This document shows, in pieces, positions 24,043 through 37,317 of a stretch of DNA of 64,000 nt. The position numbers were made by a program, and so were the translations under genes. Origin of the DNA: Gonocerus acuteangulatus. Its lineage: Eukaryota > Arthropoda > Insecta > Hemiptera > Coreidae. Position 1 is the stretch's first letter. Each line of letters opens with the position of its first letter. Below the pieces are notes generated by a model, which was not told where the DNA came from, did no database searches, and worked only from the letters and a program-made list of their open reading frames with translations. Location of the stretch: contig OX328124.1 of assembly GCA_946811695.1 (NCBI GenBank), positions 62,250,770 to 62,314,769 on the forward strand. Reading direction: 5' to 3'.

Positions 24043-25052
24043 GTTCGCTCTGTAGCTCCCAGACGAATGGCCCGATTTTGATGAAATTTGGTACAAAAAT
24101 CTTTCGTCAAATTTGAAAGGTCAAGTTCGTTAACCAGCAAAATCCGCCTACTGGAAGATGGCGTTTGGGGTGAAATTCGCGCAAAAAAAATCGTAACGCT
24201 TACGTTTTTGAGTACATAAGCTTGTAAGTACATGTTTTATATGCTTCCTGTGCTAGGAAAACGAACGAACCCATTTTCAAGGCGATAGCTTCAACCGTTT
24301 TCGAGAAAATTGGAAAAATAATTTTTGAATACCGTTTTTGGTTTGGGTACTTAGAATCATGGGATTCAGTTGAAACATTTTCTGCATGTTCTACTTTCAT
24401 CAAAACTAATATGTTGAAATTTTGGTTACGTTTGGAGTTAAGGAAGGGTTAGAATAAAATATTTTATCAACAGACATAAAATGTTTTAGTAACTTTGTTT
24501 ACTTTCTTTAATATCTCGAAAAAGGTTGAGAATCTTGGTAAACGGAAGAATACCATTCGAAATCCTATTAAATGCTCTAAAAAAAAGGTTCTAATGAAAG
24601 TTTTGATTAGGCGATGTCAATCGGAGAAATAAGAGCTTAAAACATTAAAGTAATTGATTTCGCTTATTCGAACTGTTCTTTTTGTCAGTTTTTTATTCCT
24701 TGTTATTTTTTAATTGCTTATAGTTGGATAATGTATTTGAAAATAAAACAGGTTAAGAAAAATAAGAAAAACAATTTATTGTTTGAAATATAGATTTCCA
24801 GGATTCCAAGACCTTGTCTCGAGCGGGTCCGTTTCTAGTGTTAGCAGACCCTTCCAGGTAAGATTGTAAATCATGACCTTTCAAGACTTTACTACACACA
24901 GGAATGGCGTTAGTGACCTTAAGGGTTGACACGCCATTATAATAATTAATTTAAAAAAAAAAGACTGGTGGAACAAAAATAATAACTGCTTCTATTTTAA
25001 TCTTTCCAAATTAGACTAGGGATATGAACGGAACCGCGCTAAGATGATGCAG
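23860..25052 (-). mobile_element. HINE/Helentron-like element, copy C (inverted)
   Basis: On the minus strand the 3' terminus is at 23860-23863 (CTAA), preceded by the GGTTCCTCCC hairpin. The (TA)n core is at 23998-24040, the right-central blocks and internal blocks follow in the family order, and the 5' sub-terminal motif is at about 25030-25042 (gaaccgcgctaag on plus). The outermost 5' block is cut off at ctgcatcat, where different sequence starts. It carries the SINE-like subfamily block shared with copy B. Confidence 0.75.
23998..24040. repeat. (TA)n core of HINE copy C
   Basis: Pure TA run between tttg and ctgttcgctc. Confidence 0.95.
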
Positions 25053-25199
25053 TTTTGTAGTTAAAATTCGAATTAAAAAAGTTTTTGAAAATAAAGGGGT
25101 AAAAAATCGAATTTCATATTTTCACATTTTTCAATTAAAAAAAATACATTTTATTTAGACAATAACAAACATTTCATAAATTGATTATTACGTACATAA

Positions 25200-25331
25200 G
25201 AAATAAATAATTTATCAAAAAAGTAAAAATTAAAGTATATTGTTTATGCCCTAAATTCTAGGGACCGAGAGAAATATTCGAATTAACCACGATTTCGAAT
25301 TATCGAAGTTCGAATTATCCATGTTCCACTG
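25200..25331 (-). mobile_element. one terminus of a pogo-like DNA transposon
   Basis: Read on the minus strand, the end at about 25331 starts CAGTGGAACATGGATAATTC and continues with AACTTCGATAATTCGAAATC, bordered by TA. This tandem 'ataattcga' pattern after CAGTGGAAC is the usual pogo/Tigger inverted repeat. The left partner end is not clear; aattcg phrases at about 25064 may be its remnant, which would make a small ~270-bp MITE lying between HINE copies C and D. Confidence 0.55.
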
Positions 25332-25332
25332 T

Positions 25333-26300
25333 ACTTCAAAATTTAAGCACTTATTTCTCCGATTGACATCGCTTAATCAAAACTTTCTTCAGAACCTTTT
25401 TTGTAGACCATTTAGTAAGCTTTCGCTTCCCAATATTTTCAACCGTTTTCGAGATATTAATGAAAATATACCAAAACTTTTAATTAATTAATATAATATA
25501 GTTTCCAAAACTTTTCATTATTTCTAGCAACAGAAAATTGGTCTCATTTTACCTATCCTGTTTTACACACAAATACATTTTCCTTACAAATACAACATAA
25601 GAACTTACAAAAATAAAAAGCAATAAAAAACTAAGGGAAAGAGACGAAAAGAATGACAAAAACCCGTTCATATGAATTAAACAGACGTATTTGAAGTTGT
25701 AAGCACTTATTTTTTCGATCGAAATCACCTAATCAAAAATTGTTTCAGAATTTTTTTTGTAGAGAATTTAGAAAGCTTTCAAATAGTCTCTATACACTTA
25801 TCAAAATTTCCCAACCGTGTTCGAGATATTAATGAAAGTATACGAAGTTCCCAAAACTTTTCATGTCTGTTCATAAAATATTTTATTCTAACCCTTCCTT
25901 AACTCCAAACGTAACTAAAAGTTCAACATGTTAGTTTTGATGAAATTCAAACATGCAAAAAATTTTTCAACAGAATCAACATGATTGTAAGTACCCAAAC
26001 CAAAAACGTTATTCAGCAACTATTATTACAATTTCCTCGAAAACGGTTGAAGCTATCGCCTTAAAAATGTTGTCATTCGTTTTCCTAGACCAAGAAGCCT
26101 ATAAAACAAGTACTTACAAGCATATGAACTGAAAAACGTAAGCGTTACGATTTTTTTTGCGCGAATTTCTTCCCAAACGCCATCTTCCAATGGGCGGATT
26201 TTGCTGGTTAACGAACTTGACCTTTCAAATTAGACGACGGATTTTTGTACCAAATTTCATCAAAATCGGACCATTGCTCCCTGAGCTACGCCGCGAACAG

Positions 26301-26339
<39 letters not shown>

Positions 26340-26376
26340 AATTTGAACCACCGTTATTTTCGGTCTCTAGGGGTTT
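25333..26376 (+). mobile_element. HINE/Helentron-like element, copy D (both ends lost)
   Basis: Starts within an internal block (aagcacttatttctccgatt), includes a second worn copy of the same block at 25690-25860, a (TA)n core at 26304-26337, and the block tttgaaccaccgttatttt. It stops at ctctagggg, before the 3' hairpin. Confidence 0.7.
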
Positions 26377-26574
26377 TCCGCAAGACCCTAGAATCCTCTT
26401 CTACCGATACTTCATTTCATACGTTTCAATGAATTGGAAAATATCAAATATTTTCACACATTCCTGTGTTCTTTTACTATAGTAATAATTCTACAGATAA
26501 AATCAATTAAAAAATAAAATAAAAAAACCAACAGCATAAAGGCAATTGAAAATATTCAAAAGACGTCAACGAAT

Positions 26575-27535
<961 letters not shown>

Positions 27536-27563
27536 AAGAAACAAGGGAAAACACTATAACTGG

Positions 27564-27811
27564 ACCATGTTAATCAGATAGGAACCAAGCGACGGTATGA
27601 ACATTCTGAGAAAATTGCTATTTAAGTTGCAATATCTTAAAGATTCACTTAATTATTCTTTTTTAAGTATTTTGTTATTAAACTATACGATATTTTACCA
27701 ACTATTTTAACGCTGTTTCTATTTAGAATAACATTTCTTACAACTAAATAGCTGAAAGCAAATAACACTTTTGGTTATTTGGCGCTTGGTTCCTTTCTGA
27801 TTAATATGACC
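27564..27811. mobile_element. small inverted-repeat element (MITE), about 248 bp
   Basis: Left end tggaccatgttaatcagata then ggaaccaagcg (27564-27592) is the complement, with few mismatches, of cgcttggttcctttctgatt then aatatgacc (27782-27811). The interior has no frame. Target duplication is not resolved; the superfamily is unknown. Confidence 0.65.
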
Positions 27812-28375
27812 CTAGAGAATACCCTATTTCAAATCAGAACCATACGTACCTATCCACTGGAGTCAATTTTTTTTCATCATAGAAGCATCATGATATTCAT
27901 CATTCTTAGTGGAATGAAAATGGATTTTAACGGAGGATGAGAGTGAATATTCAATTTTATTTATTAATAAATATTCTCACCTAGAGTTATTGCACCAAGA
28001 AAGGGACAGCCTTTCCCTAAAAGGGTTTGGGGGTTTGGGGGTATTTTGAAAATACATTGAAGATATTTTGGCGTTACAGTTTTTCGATTTTCACAAGAAA
28101 AGCCACAATAATATGTCACAAGAAAAACCCGTGAACGTATCCTCAAAAAAATCTCTAAAAAGAAAAATTAAACTAGAAATAAGGTTGTGGAAGAATTTGT
28201 ATTTGCTTCTGAATTTAAACTCAGAAAATATGTGAATAAGGATGCTGAAAAATATATGAAGATGGCTTTGCATGAAAAATGTCTAGAACCGTGGCGTTAT
28301 ACGTAACCTTCTCATTTCATGGGATCCACTAATTATATTTAATCATTAAATGACCCTTAGCTCAAATATATAGAA

Positions 28376-28448
28376 TTAGCGAATAAGGCGTAAGGTCAAT
28401 AAAAGGTGCGAGGCGTAATATTATTGACCTTCCGCCTTATTCGTTAAC
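28376..28448. repeat. strong hairpin, ~26-bp arms with a ~19-base loop
   Basis: tagcgaataaggcgtaagg and tcaataa on the left pair with ttattgaccttccgcctta and ttcgtta on the right, with very few mismatches. The loop itself repeats the phrase aggcgtaa. It may be a foldback MITE or a structured RNA locus. Confidence 0.6.
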
Positions 28449-29557
28449 ACTAATTATATTATTCACTTACCATGATGGAGGAAAATTTTGATAATATTGT
28501 AATTTCATATTTTCAATGTACTTTTTAATTATTAATTTAAATATTTAGAATATTTATAAGAAGAATAAACTAGAGTGAAAGATTCTACTTAAATTCTATT
28601 ATACTTTTATAAGGAATTCATGTTTAGTGTAGTCTCCCTCTCCCAAGAACAATATATTTTTTCGTTGGATCTACATTAATTCTGACTTCACTATCGTTTT
28701 CCGCGTGAGTTCTTCTATAATGAAACACACATTGGCAGGACAAACATCACCCACAATAAGCAGGAACGTTTTTGTAGATTATGATTTTGGACCACGCTAC
28801 AGCGGTTGAGTCCTTAACCAGGACACTCAAGTCTTTAACCAAATTCTTCTTTTCGTAATTATTATTATTATTCTTTTCGTAATTATTCACTTTAATAAAA
28901 AAAATAGTATATATATATATATATATATATATTCCATTCCTATAGAATAGTTTAGAAAAAAGTTAAGAAGATATTCCCCTGGATTACATGATTTGTTGCT
29001 GAGATGCTACAAACATTTTGTTGTAGTTTATAAAATTCATTTGTGTAGATTTGTCACATTCTCTCATGAAAGGTTTTTAAAAGATAAAGAATAGGTGACA
29101 CAGAGCAGAAGTGTATGCCAAGCAAAAATGACAATCCATTTTTTCTGAAAGAAACACAAGCTTTGAACAAAGAAAATATATGAAAATATTTATCTTAATA
29201 TTTTTATTTCTATCTCTTTTTCTTGGGACCCTCTCTTACAGATTATTTCTTGATTCTTAGGGTAAATCTTCTTTCGTTTAATCCTTTGTAAGAATATTTC
29301 TTATAGTTCACTAAGGACAAATCTTCTATAATCAAAAGAAAATTCGTCTAATTATTTTCTCTATTTCAGATTCTAATTAATACATTCGATCTTTTCTCTT
29401 TGTATGATTAGGGATTGTTAAAACAATTCATTTTCATTATATTTCTCTTTTCAAAAAAAAAATATGTTTTGTCCTACTCTCCAGAGGCGGCTTTAACAAG
29501 ATGTCGTGTGCTTGACAACCTTATAAATTCTTCATACACACCTCTGTTTATACCTGA
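28449..29557. other. AT-rich DNA, no gene seen
   Basis: Contains a short (TA)n at 28908-28932 and no recognisable element or gene. Confidence 0.45.
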
Positions 29558-29823
29558 CTAGCTGAATACCCGTGCTTCGTCACGGCATATAAGTAGTTAT
29601 TTTATTGCGCTAAATAAGGTTTCATTAAAATTACGTTACTATACAATTTTGTGCAGGTTATTATAGCACGGTTCCCGTCAGACTATATGTTACTAGCTGA
29701 ATACCCGTGCTTCGTCACGGCAGATAAGTAGTTATTTTATTGCGTTAAATAATGTTTCATTAAAATTACGTTACTATACAATTCTGTGCAGTTTATTATA
29801 GCACAGTTCCCGTCATACTATAT
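29558..29823 (+). repeat. tandem duplication, two units of about 132 bp
   Basis: The phrase agctgaatacccgtgcttcg occurs at about 29561 and 29694, and the following ~130 bases (gtagttattttattgcg, aaaattacgttactatacaa) are repeated with few substitutions. Confidence 0.85.
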
Positions 29824-30795
29824 TTTATTCAATGGGCGTTAAAATTTAAAAGTTTATGTTTCCAAGAAGTCATTTGGTAACACCCAATATATTTACGAGT
29901 ATTACCAAGGTTATAGGCGAGAAGGCATTGCAAGGGTTCCGGATATTATTACCTCGCCTGGAAAACCTAAGGATATGCCATACATCACGGTTTGACTGGG
30001 ACTGTCCCGGTATTTTGCAATTGTTTCGGTGTCCCGCCCGATTTTATCAATGTCCCGGAAAAGGCTGTAAGATGTAAAAAGTAATGAATTCATGTTTATA
30101 AGAATCTTTTTTAAATCGGTTACTTTTCTACAATTAACATTTTTACTACTGCTCACAGTGTCAAAGAAATCAGAAGTAATCTAACTGTAAAACGCTGGAA
30201 CTACCTGCACAGCGCTGCCAGCTGCCAGACACTAATATTTGGCTGAGAGATTGTTTTAAGAAAATCAAGTAGCAAAAAAAGTTCCGTTCTTATTTTTAAG
30301 GTTTGGGTAGACTAACAGTTTAGGATTTCCCCTTCCCGTTAGTTGCTAGGCTTAAAACTGACCAACCATTTTGCTTATAATTTGTACACTTTTTATTCCC
30401 CCCCAAACTCTCCAAAAATATGGCAAGCCTATCTGACGGGGACAGGCAGAAAAGAAACGCAATTAAAACTCTATGAGGGACAGTTAATTTCTAGTAATTC
30501 AAGGTCTGCCATCATAGTTGAAATTAACCTCAATTAGAAATAAAACTATGAAATAGATAATGTACGGTAACAGCTGTTCTTTATCGTCCTAGCAACGCAG
30601 GCTGCCTAGGCTTGCCTTCTCTAACCAACTCAAACTTTAAACCCCCCTAAAAATGCTTAAAAATACGAATATCAAAAAATCCTTTCTTAGCGAGCGCCTA
30701 CGTTATATAGGGAGTGTCCATGCAAAATTTTCTGTCGAGCGGTTTGGGCTGGGCGTTGATAGATGAGTGAGTGAGTGAGTGAGTGAGTGAGTGGT
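29824..30795 (+). repeat. probable interspersed repeat ending in (GAGT)n
   Basis: The segment continues from the tandem pair through a stretch rich in tcccgg phrases (29990-30065) to gagcggtttgggctgggcgt and a run of seven gagt units at 30764-30791. Ends of this style, a fixed sequence followed by a short tandem tetranucleotide, are usual in retroposons. The class is not identified. Confidence 0.4.
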
Positions 30796-32296
30796 ATTTG
30801 GCAAATATATAATCTCATTTCTTCCTGATTGCCACATCAATAGTCTTCCTTTATTATTGTTATTAATAAATGACACTTTATCCCTTCGAAATATGTTATA
30901 AAACAAACGTCAAGCCAACGCCCAGCAAACCTGCAAGCACGTAACCTTGGAGCTAGTTCACAGGACCAGTGATTGGACAATATCCAACCGTGGCTGTGGT
31001 ACTCCCGGTAATGATGTAGTAAGGAATAAACTAATATGCTACAATAAATGCTTACTATCGGCATTTGGCACACAATTATCGAGCCCTACTAAAAGTGTAA
31101 TCCATCTACACTGTTATATCCATTGTTTATTAGCACCTCCATTCCAGCCATGTTGTTACACAAACACATATAATAATAATGTTATAATACTAATGTATAA
31201 CCCCTGGACTTCTCATCACCCACGTCGAGTCCATTAGACATTAAAAAAAAATAAGTTTGGAGTCACCTACATTCTAAAAATATTTGTTATTACATTTTTT
31301 GCTTTTAAATTCAATGCCAAATAATTGGATTTTATATTGAAATAGCATTTTCAGTTTAAAGACTTGGCAGTTTTGATAATCTCATATTCTTTCTAAAGAA
31401 ATTGCGACTTATACTGAGAAACAAAATATGTGCGTAACATCTCAATGGAGCAACTATTAGTAAAGAGAAGAATCCAAAATCTTTGTCATGATTTCTTGTA
31501 ATGGACATGCCTAACACACCTGTTAAGTTCTTACCACATTAAAATAAACAACACTTCAAGTTAACCAAAACATTACTATATTCTTTTTCACTGACTGTTA
31601 CAAAGCAATTCAAGGGTTAACAAATGAACATCTGTAACCATAGCAACAATTACAGCTGAGAAGACATATCAACACCATTTCCTACATATCTTCTCTAGGC
31701 TTGTATTTTTAATTAATTTAATCAGAACTATTTATTTTATAGCTGCAGCATTCTTATTAATAAGAGACATATTCGTTCTATTGATCATCACAAAAGTTAA
31801 TCTTAATCCCCGAGCTGCAAAATATTCAGGTTAAAAGAAGCTTTAAACTTGATTAAAATAAATAATCTAGAAAATTTGAAACATGAAAGCGTTTAACTCT
31901 CATAGCTACCGTCTTTTACAAGTGTTCTGAATAAATATTAATACTGTTATTTTGGACTATTTGTTACTACTTCATTTTAATGATATTTAAGCTTCATTTT
32001 TTTTATCGTCGAACTCTAAACGGGGGATTTAAGGGGATTAGGGAGACACATGAAAACTCATTTTATTGAACAGTTTTGGCCAATACAATGAAATGCCTGT
32101 CAAAAAGTATCATGTAATGTTTGATTAAAGTAGGTGTTGAGGGTACCCTCGCGTTAGCCGATATCTGACTACCTACAGGCTAATAAGTAACGCATTGGTG
32201 ATGTTTGGTCACCAAAGTGAAAGATTCGTCCCGAAGTTTTTTTTTACTACATCCAGTTCAGAGGCATGCTCATTTCCTATTTATTCAATGTATATA
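30796..32296. other. no gene seen
   Basis: Short overlapping frames only. The stretch 30900-31230 is slightly richer in GC but shows no recognised domain. Confidence 0.4.
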
Positions 32297-32300
32297 AAAG

Positions 32301-32461
32301 TCCGACTGGCAGGAACTGCGTCAACTTTGCGCGGTTCCGTTCATATCTATAGTGCTATTAGTAAAGTAATAGTAGCAGTTATTGATGAGGTTTGATCGTT
32401 CCTGAAAAATATAAAATAAAATCTCAAAGGCAAATATATACACACACACATATATATACAC

Positions 32462-32512
<51 letters not shown>

Positions 32513-32645
32513 AACCTATACAATTATGGACCACCGTTATTGATCTAAAACATGAAAGTTTCGTGTCGTCACTTCCGGATTGCGTCATGAGGACAACCTC
32601 ATAAGCGGGTTTCGTCCCTATGGAGGGAGGGAGGAACCGCGTTAA
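32301..32645 (+). mobile_element. HINE/Helentron-like element, copy F (compact, both ends present)
   Basis: At 345 bp this is the smallest copy with both termini. It starts tccgactggcaggaactgcg, has the 5' sub-terminal motif gcgcggttccgt (32329-32340), then goes almost directly to a microsatellite core (32433-32511), the right blocks (gaccaccgttatt, cacttccggattg), the 3' hairpin region tttcgtccct with agggagggagga, and the end aaccgcgttaa, where the usual CTAA has become TTAA. The internal blocks of the longer copies are absent. It shows which parts are conserved at the termini and suggests the minimum unit that was mobile. Confidence 0.75.
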
Positions 32646-33409
32646 AAGTGAGCTAACTGATCATACCCATTTGAAGCTGTACATTTTTTCAAAAGTGTAC
32701 AGCTCAACTGAGAGGCAATATTCGCACATATTGGAGAAGAGCGAGAAACGAAAACAATTTCCCCCTTCCTCTGAGAAGACATTCAATTGAGACTGATGAT
32801 AAAGGCTAGTAAGGATGACAAGAAGATCGAGTCCCTCCTGATTGATCTGATGAAGCCTGCATAATTTAAAGATGGCCTCGAAAAGCCCATCGATTCACCT
32901 GTATAATGCCCCTAGCTGAAATACATTATGCACCCATCCATTATGTCCATACTCCCCGTATAGGCGATATACATATATTCCCTATATGGGATTCGGCCCC
33001 TCATAGCCCCATCAATTCTGAGTCTCAGCTGGCCCATGTATGTAGTCTGTCAACCTTATTATATACACGGATCATCTGCTTAGAAACCAGACATATTGGC
33101 GATTAGTAAGTAACCAATAGATATTATTAGGAAATCCGAGATGAATTACATCATTATCATTCAGATTTCTCTACCAAAAAAAAAAAAATTCTGAATTATG
33201 TTATATTGATCATACTTGTTCTGTATTTTTCGTTGGTTAATTAGAGGTTCTTAGTGTTGTACATAAGTTAATTTTATTTATTTTTTAAAACCCCTAGCCA
33301 TCACAAGATCGGGTGGGTATTTCTCTTAAATAATCAAAATCAATTTTAAGAATACACTTTTTATATATTCTAAAAGATCGTACAGTATTTAGGTTATAGG
33401 ATCCACTAA

Positions 33410-33410
<1 letters not shown>
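32646..33410. other. no gene seen
   Basis: No coding or repeat signature recognised. Confidence 0.4.

Positions 33411-33454
<44 letters not shown>
33411..33454. repeat. (TA)n microsatellite
   Basis: Pure TA run about 100 bases before a LINE fragment. Confidence 0.95.
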
Positions 33455-33459
<5 letters not shown>

Positions 33460-33549
33460 ATGCAACAAACAAAGAATATCCTAATAAAGAGAAGTTAATC
33501 CGCATTTGTAAACAATTATAAATAAAAAACAGTAGTTTCTTTCCAGAAG

Positions 33550-33862
33550 GACTTCAGTATAAACTGGGTTAAAAGAAATAAAAACAAAATCAAAGCCTGG
33601 TATGATCTTCAATGTACCTTAAGCAGAATAGACCAATTTCTCATAGCACAGCTTAGAATTGGATACACACTTTCAACACATTCGTACTTGATGCAAAGAC
33701 TGGACAGACCGATATGCTCGCACTGTAATGTAGTTCTGACGATAAAGCACATACTTCTACCAACAGTCTGCAAAAGACGAGATTTCCTCATATCACAAAC
33801 CTTAGACACATTAGTTACAAAAGCTCACATCTACACTTTATTGAATATTTTAACAAAATTAT
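33550..33862 (+). pseudogene. C-terminal remnant of a LINE ORF2 (zinc-knuckle region)
   Basis: The plus frame reads through RIDQFLIAQLRIGYT, HSYLMQRLDRPICSHC and VVLTIKHILLPTVCKRR. This is the usual tail of RNase H-type LINE proteins in arthropods, in which a short leucine/arginine helix precedes a C-x2-C...H...C knuckle; here CSHC and the histidine of KHILL are present, and a Cys lies further on than usual. The remnant has no upstream reverse transcriptase, so it is a severe 5' truncation. Host gene identity is unlikely. Confidence 0.65.
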
Positions 33863-34863
33863 TATATCTAGCCAATCTTCCTCCGTATTTTGTGCTTTTA
33901 ATTTTTCAATTTTTTTTATCTACGAATGAGCCTTATAACACTAAAGTATTTTCTTTTTATTAATCTAAAAGTGAATTCTATGTTTATTAACATATTAAGT
34001 ATAGATTCACGTTTCTATGCAAATCTCGAAAAAAAAAAAAAACATTAAAGCACGGTTCGATTATCTTCGAACTTATAAACACCACTTATTTACCTTCAAT
34101 AAAATATGTACAAATGTACTTTCCATTATTACAATTTAACTTCCAACCTTCCAGTTACACATATTCAATGTAACATTTTAGAGCCTGTGGTTTTTATTTG
34201 GAAAATTATTATTATTTTTATTATGCTTGACGGATTACGGAATTAGTAAACCTATAGATACGAAATTCGTTTCTTTCAGGGTATTTCAAAACATGTAATG
34301 GAAGTCAAATCCACTTAAAATTTCATGCTATATAATCCATCAAAAAATGCCTCAATCCTGGGAATTTTAATTTCCAGTGTTGGAGTAAGCAAACGTGCTC
34401 TAACCTTAATGAAAGTCATATTAAACCGGCATATGTATGAACCAGGTAGTCCATATAAGTTTCTATTATTTTGAAAATAGAGGAGGGGGTAAAAGAATGT
34501 TCAATACACTTGTATTAATATAAATAAATGCATGCTTGGCCGTCCTTTTCAGTTACTAAGGAGGTAGAATCGTTAAGGACAAAATCGTTGAAACACTTTT
34601 TAGAAACACTAAGACAAGTATGGGCCACACAATCACTCGAAATATGTTTAAAAAATCATCTTCATATCAAATTTAACGCAGTTCCTTATTGCTAATTGCC
34701 AATTGGTACTTTAGGGATATTCCTGAAGCAGAAGAAGGAGTTATTGGAATATAATTAAGAAAATAATTTATGGTCAATGTGTTGACTCCTGGCTTATAAG
34801 ACATGAACTGAGTCAAAACTTTTTAGTATTACGGAACAGCGTGAAATTACTCAATTTTCCATT

Positions 34864-35170
34864 AAATAAAAGTGTGACTCGCAAGAAATGCGTCATCTTA
34901 TCGCGTTTCCGTTCTTATCCCTTGTGTCATTCCGAAATCTTTAAATAGATAGTTTAAATTTTGTAAAATTAAAACACCTAATCCGATAACATCGTGAATA
35001 AAGTGAGATTTCAGGCTCCAATATGCTCAAAAAACTTACAGAAGCGGAAAATACTCAACATCTTCGATTTCTGTTCGGAAAGCTCTTGAGAACTCTTTAC
35101 TCTTTTTACGTATCTTGTTTTATTTGCTAATTCATTTTACTGCTAAAATCAATTACAAAAACAATAAACA
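34864..35170 (+). mobile_element. HINE/Helentron-like fragment, copy G (5' part)
   Basis: The 5' block is recognisable as agtgtgactcgcaagaaatg and cgtcatcttatcgcgtttcc, followed by cttatcccttgtgtcattcc. Internal block remnants (tacgtatcttgttttatt) lie near 35112, and further worn internal phrases (gtagagaatttcgtaagctt) resume after the SINE at about 35370-35480. No (TA)n core or 3' end is visible. Confidence 0.6.
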
Positions 35171-35174
35171 ATCT

Positions 35175-35345
35175 TATTATTATTTAAATTTTAACGTCCG
35201 TTATTATTAACTACGAATTTGGGAAAGGGTTATCTACAGGTTACCACTCTTTTCTAGCCAGGATAGGGCAGATGCCTTTTCTTTTTTCTAAAGAAATTCC
35301 ACCACCCCATAGTGGGAATCGAACCCACGACCATGAGATTGTCCC
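35175..35345 (-). mobile_element. tRNA-derived SINE (family B)
   Basis: On the minus strand a tRNA-like head holds the B-box GTGGGTTCGATTCCCACTAT (near 35312-35331), followed by a body and the 3' end gtagttaataataacggacg then ttaaaatttaaa. Copies at 13727-13905 and 6427-6480 share these blocks. It lies inside HINE fragment G. Confidence 0.65.
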
Positions 35346-35369
35346 CATAATTACTTTAAAACCTTTTTT

Positions 35370-36354
35370 TGTAGAGAATTTCGTAAGCTTTGGAATGGAC
35401 ATCCTCCAGTAGTTCCCAACCGTTTCCCGAGATATTTAAGAAAATATACGAAGATCCCGGATCTTTTAATGACTGTTCATAAGCCATTTGTTTTCTAAAA
35501 ATCTGTCAGCTTTAAATGTCTCAGTTAGGATGAATGTCAAACATCTTTATTATTTACTCATTCATTTCGAGAGCTTCGCAACAAGGGTGATCTGCTCTAT
35601 TGAATAATAAAGAATAAAAACAATAAAAATGAAAAAAAAGGGGGATAAATGATAATAATAAATACAATGAAATCAAACATCTTAAAAAAGTTTAAACTAA
35701 CTCCATTGCTTCTAGGTGCCCGAATGGAAAATTAATTAGGAAAAATACTTTTATTCACTTTTCTCGAAATCTGTTGCAGATAATACCTTAAACATTGATT
35801 CATTCAAACATTATATTCGGGAATTTCTAGATAGTAAGTTTAAGATCGTTATCTTCCTATGCCGTTCGAAACTAAGAATTGGATCATAACAAGGTAAGGA
35901 AGCAGTCCGGAGTGAACTTTTTACTTCAATCACTTCTGTCAGCCTCCACTTTTACGGACAATATAAACGTTTATTGTCGCATCATCTCCTCTTCGTGTTG
36001 TACCATTTCCCGCCTAAAGCCGTTTAGGATTCGTACCTGGGTGCATTTTCATTTGTTAGCAAGCATCTGTTATTTTTGCCGTAAGGGAACCGTAAGCGTA
36101 AAAGAGAAGTTATAGCTGGATGCATGTGTAATTTTGTCCGCCTTTACAGGTAATAGGAATCCATATAGTGTCTATATTTTTTTATAGATGTTCATGTTTG
36201 ATTATGACGAACAAGCAGTAAGTTTCCTATCATGGCACCAAAAATCTTGCATCTCTGAGATTTAATTTTAAATTTGCACGGAAGTTCAAAGCAAAACGTA
36301 ACCTGTTTTTATTTATATGTTTCAAAATGACATTAGGAATAAGATCGGTAACAC
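35370..36354 (+). mobile_element. worn HINE internal sequence and unassigned DNA
   Basis: The first ~120 bases keep HINE phrases (ttgtagagaatttcgtaagc, ttcccgagatatttaag, aaaatatacgaagatccc). Beyond about 35900 nothing is recognised. No gene is supported. Confidence 0.4.
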
Positions 36355-36402
36355 AGAGGCGCAGCGTCGGTAGAGATGACGCAGTTCCTGCGAGACAGAT
36401 AT
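36355..36402 (-). mobile_element. isolated 5' end of a HINE-like element
   Basis: gatgacgcagttcctgcgag is the complement of the family's 5' block (ctcgcaggaactgcgtcatc). The element would extend leftward on the minus strand, where a worn internal phrase (aaaatgacattaggaataag) can be seen. Confidence 0.55.
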
Positions 36403-37227
36403 GTTACTTTATCACAGCCATTAATGAAAAACGTTTAGCTGCTATAATATGTCTCTATGTAAATTAATCAAGGAGCCATTACCCCGATAGCTTGGCGAAC
36501 ACGAGGGTATATGTTACTTTCGAGCAACAGAAATATTTTTTTATTTTGAATTAGTTGGATTTGAATGAGCTTCTGGAAATTTCAACAAATTTACTTTGAA
36601 GGTTATTCGAACGAATGCTTTAATTATTGATGATATTGCACATCTAGGAAATTTACAAATGTTAAGTTTATGAAAAAATAAATTTTTGAAATCTTCTTTA
36701 GCTAATTCTTTAGCTTGACCTAAGTTGTGATACATAAGATAATTTTTTTATTAATTTCTTAAAAAAATCGAGAAACATAACATTAATTCATCTAGTGCTA
36801 CTGGGATAAAAATTGAGAGTTATAAAATAGATAATTAATATGATTAATTAAATGAAAGCTTAATAACTCCTTCAATATTTGTAAACTTAGTTAAAAGTTA
36901 GTGTAAATTTCTATTTTTAAGACTAGTATAATAGTCTTTTCATTTAAATCTATTTTTTTCGCTTTATATTTGCAGGAGAGAGTTTTTTTTCAAAACAATT
37001 TATAATGAATAACTTATAAGCAATAACTTATAAGCAGAAATTGTACTGTCTAATTTTATTAAATAGGATAGAATTGAAAATAGAAATTTAATAAAACAAT
37101 ACCCTAAAAGTATAAAAATATTAGATCTGTATTTATTGGGTTAAAATAATTACAATAATTGTGATTATTTCAAATATGTTCTTCTGTCATCATCTTTCAC
37201 TCTTTCCTAAGTGCCCCCTAATCCATA

Positions 37228-37317
<90 letters not shown>

